NCBI RefSeq assembly: GCF_937936435.1 | Contig: NZ_CALDDG010000108.1 | Coordinates: forward strand, 1-15,913 | Origin: an uncultured Sulfuricurvum sp. | GTDB taxonomy: Bacteria; Campylobacterota; Campylobacteria; Campylobacterales; Sulfurimonadaceae | Direction: 5' to 3' | Length of the DNA stretch: 15,913 nucleotides | Part shown: positions 14,068 through 15,913 of the stretch, in pieces | Numbering within the stretch: position 1 is the first letter of the stretch | Layout of the letters: every line of letters begins with the position of its first letter | Program-made: the position numbers and the translations under genes | The notes under the pieces: model-generated | What the model was told of the DNA's origin: nothing | Databases searched by the model: none | Seen by the model: the letters and a program-made list of their open reading frames with translations, nothing else

Positions 14068-14649
14068 ATGATCATCTATATCCACGGTTTCGGAAGCCAC
14101 GGTATGGGAGCCAAAGCGAATATCCTGCGCCGGTATTGCCAAGAACGCGATATCCGCTTTATCGCCCCCTCTCTCTCAACGATCCCTGATTTGGCGATTA
14201 CGACGCTCGAAGAGCTGATCGAGGCGTTCCGAGCGACTGAAAACGTTTATCTGGTCGGTTCGTCTTTGGGGGGGTATTATGCCCTGTATCTATCCCATAA
14301 ATATCATATTCCCTGCGTATTGATCAATCCGGCTATTCATCCGTATCGGACACTGGAAAAAGCATTGGAGTACGTTCCGAGTTTTTACGATCAGAGTGTT
14401 TATGAATGGAACGGAAGCCATTTGGATATGCTCCGAAAATACGACGTGAATCCTCCGTGTGGGGAAAAAACGCTCTTGTTGGTGCAGACGGGTGACGAGG
14501 TGCTCGATTACACCGAAGCGGTTGAAAAACTCTCCGATGGGAAAGTGGTGATCGAAGAGGGCGGCAATCACGGTTTTGAAGGGTTTGAAAACTATTGCGA
14601 GAGCATTGTGAAGTTTTTCAGTTCGGAAACTAGCAACGTCGGTATTTAA
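14068..14649 (+). CDS. yqiA: YqiA-like esterase (UPF0227, alpha/beta hydrolase)
   Basis: The protein has 193 residues, the usual length of the YqiA family, whose E. coli member hydrolyses short acyl esters. Seen: the oxyanion-hole start IYIHGFGSHGMGAKA (about 3-17), the nucleophile elbow GSSLGG (64-69, Ser66), LINPAIHP (85-92), an acid in QTGDEVLDY (D143 likely) and His168 in GGNHGFEGFE. No signal peptide, so cytoplasmic. The normal G/C-rich codon use returns here, in contrast to the two preceding genes. AAAGG at 14057-14061 is the SD. gdhA begins 26 bases after the stop. The natural substrate is unknown. Confidence 0.88.
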   Translation: MIIYIHGFGSHGMGAKANILRRYCQERDIRFIAPSLSTIPDLAITTLEELIEAFRATENVYLVGSSLGGYYALYLSHKYHIPCVLINPAIHPYRTLEKALEYVPSFYDQSVYEWNGSHLDMLRKYDVNPPCGEKTLLLVQTGDEVLDYTEAVEKLSDGKVVIEEGGNHGFEGFENYCESIVKFFSSETSNVGI

Positions 14650-14675
14650 TGACAGGGGAAAAAAAGGATAATATT

Positions 14676-15913
14676 ATGGTCGATAAAATTTTAGCCAATC
14701 TTGAAAAGTCAAACTGCGCTATCGATAATACATTTTTGCAGGCGGTGAGCGAGGTATTGCACTCTTTGGAGCCGATAGTCAACGGCGACTCACGCTATGA
14801 GACCTATGCTATCTTGGAACGGTTGGTGACGCCTGACCGGATCATCCAGTTTAAAGTCCAATGGGTGGACGATCAAAACCGGGTTCAGATCAACAACGGC
14901 TATCGGATTCAATTTAATAACTCCCTCGGCCCTTATAAAGGGGGATTGCGGTTTCATCCGAGCGTATCGATCGGAGTTTTGAAGTTTTTGGCATTTGAAC
15001 AGATATTTAAAAATTCGTTGACCGGATTGCCTATCGGCGGAGCCAAAGGGGGAAGCGATTTCGATCCGAAAGGGAAAAGCGATTTCGAAATTATGAAATT
15101 CTGCCGCGCGTTTATGCGTGAGCTGCACCTTTATATCGGAGCGCGTATCGACGTTCCGGCAGGGGATATCGGAGTCGGAGCACGCGAGATCGGATTTTTG
15201 TACGGTGAATACAAACGGATCACCCGCAGTTATGACGGGGTTCTCAGCGGCAAACCCTACGCATTCGGCGGTTCGCTTTTGCGTCCTCAGGCTACGGGAT
15301 ACGGTGTTGTCTATTTTGCAGCGGAGCTGCTGAAAGAGGAGTTGCACGAATCGCTGGAAGGTAAATCATGCGCGGTCAGCGGAGCGGGCAACGTCGCCAT
15401 CCATACGATCGAAAAACTAGAACATTTCGGTGCAAAAGTAATCACGTGCAGCGATAGCGAAGGGACGATATACGATTCGCGCGGCATCGATCTCAAAATT
15501 CTTAAAGAACTTAAAGGGGACGAACGGCATGCCTCTTTGATCCATTATATCGATGCGATTCCCTCTGCCGTTTATATCAAGAAAGAAGATTATCCCCAAG
15601 GGGGACATGCGGCTTGGAGTTATCCGTGTTTCGCCGCTTTTCCGTGTGCGACGCAAAACGAACTCAGTCTGATTGACGCCCAGACACTTATCGGCAACGG
15701 CGTACGTGCGGTGATCGAAGGGGCGAATATGCCGACGACACCCGAAGCGATCGATCTGTTTCAATCCGAAGGAGTTCTTTTTGCACCCGGCAAAGCGGCT
15801 AATGCCGGAGGAGTCGCGGTTAGCGAATTCGAGATGTCTCAAAACGCCTCTATGGAAAAATGGGACTTTAACAAAGTGGATCGAAAACTGAGCGAAATTA
15901 TGCGTCATATCTA
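14676..15913 (+). CDS. gdhA: Glutamate dehydrogenase (3' end cut by the window)
   Basis: The reaction is reversible reductive amination of 2-oxoglutarate with ammonium to glutamate, linking nitrogen and carbon metabolism. 412 complete codons are visible, starting MVDKILANLEKS; family proteins of this hexameric type have about 445-450, so about 35 are missing. AAGGA at 14664-14668 is the SD. The substrate site has SLGPYKGGLRFHPSVS (K88), KFLAFEQIFKNSLTGLP (K112), GGAKGGSDFDPKGKSD (K124) and the catalytic D164 in VPAGDIGVG, each one residue off the Clostridium symbiosum numbering as I recall it. The Rossmann domain starts at SGAGNVAIHTIEKL, and the later motifs EGANMPTTPEA and FAPGKAANAGGVAVSEFEMSQN are typical. 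The cofactor (NADP or NAD) cannot be fixed by eye. There is no stop codon before the window edge. Confidence 0.97.
   Translation, partial: MVDKILANLEKSNCAIDNTFLQAVSEVLHSLEPIVNGDSRYETYAILERLVTPDRIIQFKVQWVDDQNRVQINNGYRIQFNNSLGPYKGGLRFHPSVSIGVLKFLAFEQIFKNSLTGLPIGGAKGGSDFDPKGKSDFEIMKFCRAFMRELHLYIGARIDVPAGDIGVGAREIGFLYGEYKRITRSYDGVLSGKPYAFGGSLLRPQATGYGVVYFAAELLKEELHESLEGKSCAVSGAGNVAIHTIEKLEHFGAKVITCSDSEGTIYDSRGIDLKILKELKGDERHASLIHYIDAIPSAVYIKKEDYPQGGHAAWSYPCFAAFPCATQNELSLIDAQTLIGNGVRAVIEGANMPTTPEAIDLFQSEGVLFAPGKAANAGGVAVSEFEMSQNASMEKWDFNKVDRKLSEIMRHI

Noticed and set aside
14790..15908. Two open frames on the - strand (14790-15347 and 15417-15908)
   Set aside because: They lie opposite a clearly recognisable gdhA frame, lack family motifs and have no ribosome binding context; they are antisense shadows.

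Overview
The window is one end of an assembled contig from a motile bacterium, most likely a Campylobacterota member close to Sulfuricurvum/Sulfurimonas. This is an inference from memory of gene families. The support is a large two-domain FliO, a CheX-fliN-fliO cluster, a CX5CX2C-bearing TrmA, a bacteriohemerythrin, and moderate GC in the core genes, which is higher than in typical Campylobacter or Sulfurimonas. Positions 1-45 are not biology: they match the 3' part of the Illumina P5/TruSeq universal adapter and run directly into a fliP gene that has lost its 5' end.

Left part (46-3818, + strand): partial fliP (flagellar type III export gate), trmA (tRNA m5U54 methyltransferase with four Cys placed like an Fe-S site), a secreted coiled-coil protein with VEK-type repeats and an SH3-like C-terminus, and a bacteriohemerythrin that ends in a compact terminator. 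Facing it on the - strand (5496-3828) is a tight flagellar/chemotaxis operon in transcription order cheX, fliN, fliO.

Middle (5626-12770, + strand): a TauE/SafE permease, uvrA, an HDOD signalling protein with its own -10 overlapping the uvrA stop, and a full-length polA that keeps its proofreading and polymerase motifs. A divergent promoter region (5497-5625) separates this from cheX.

Right part: between polA and yqiA lies a strongly AT-rich two-gene island (12948-14005). It encodes a SatD-family protein with a C-terminal helix-turn-helix and a small membrane protein whose start overlaps the satD stop. The island is bracketed by two copies of an AT-rich sequence (12836-12885 and 14003-14052) that match at 45 of 50 positions by hand alignment and are each built on a 29-bp period. 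SatD has GD...GDEFQ...GIGxGxIxT-type motifs in the order seen in palm-fold nucleotide cyclases. That makes the island the best candidate here for an undescribed system: a possible nucleotide-signalling or regulatory protein coupled to a membrane partner. After the island the normal composition returns with yqiA (alpha/beta-hydrolase esterase) and gdhA (glutamate dehydrogenase), which runs off the right edge.

No rRNA, tRNA, CRISPR array, transposase or integrase was seen.
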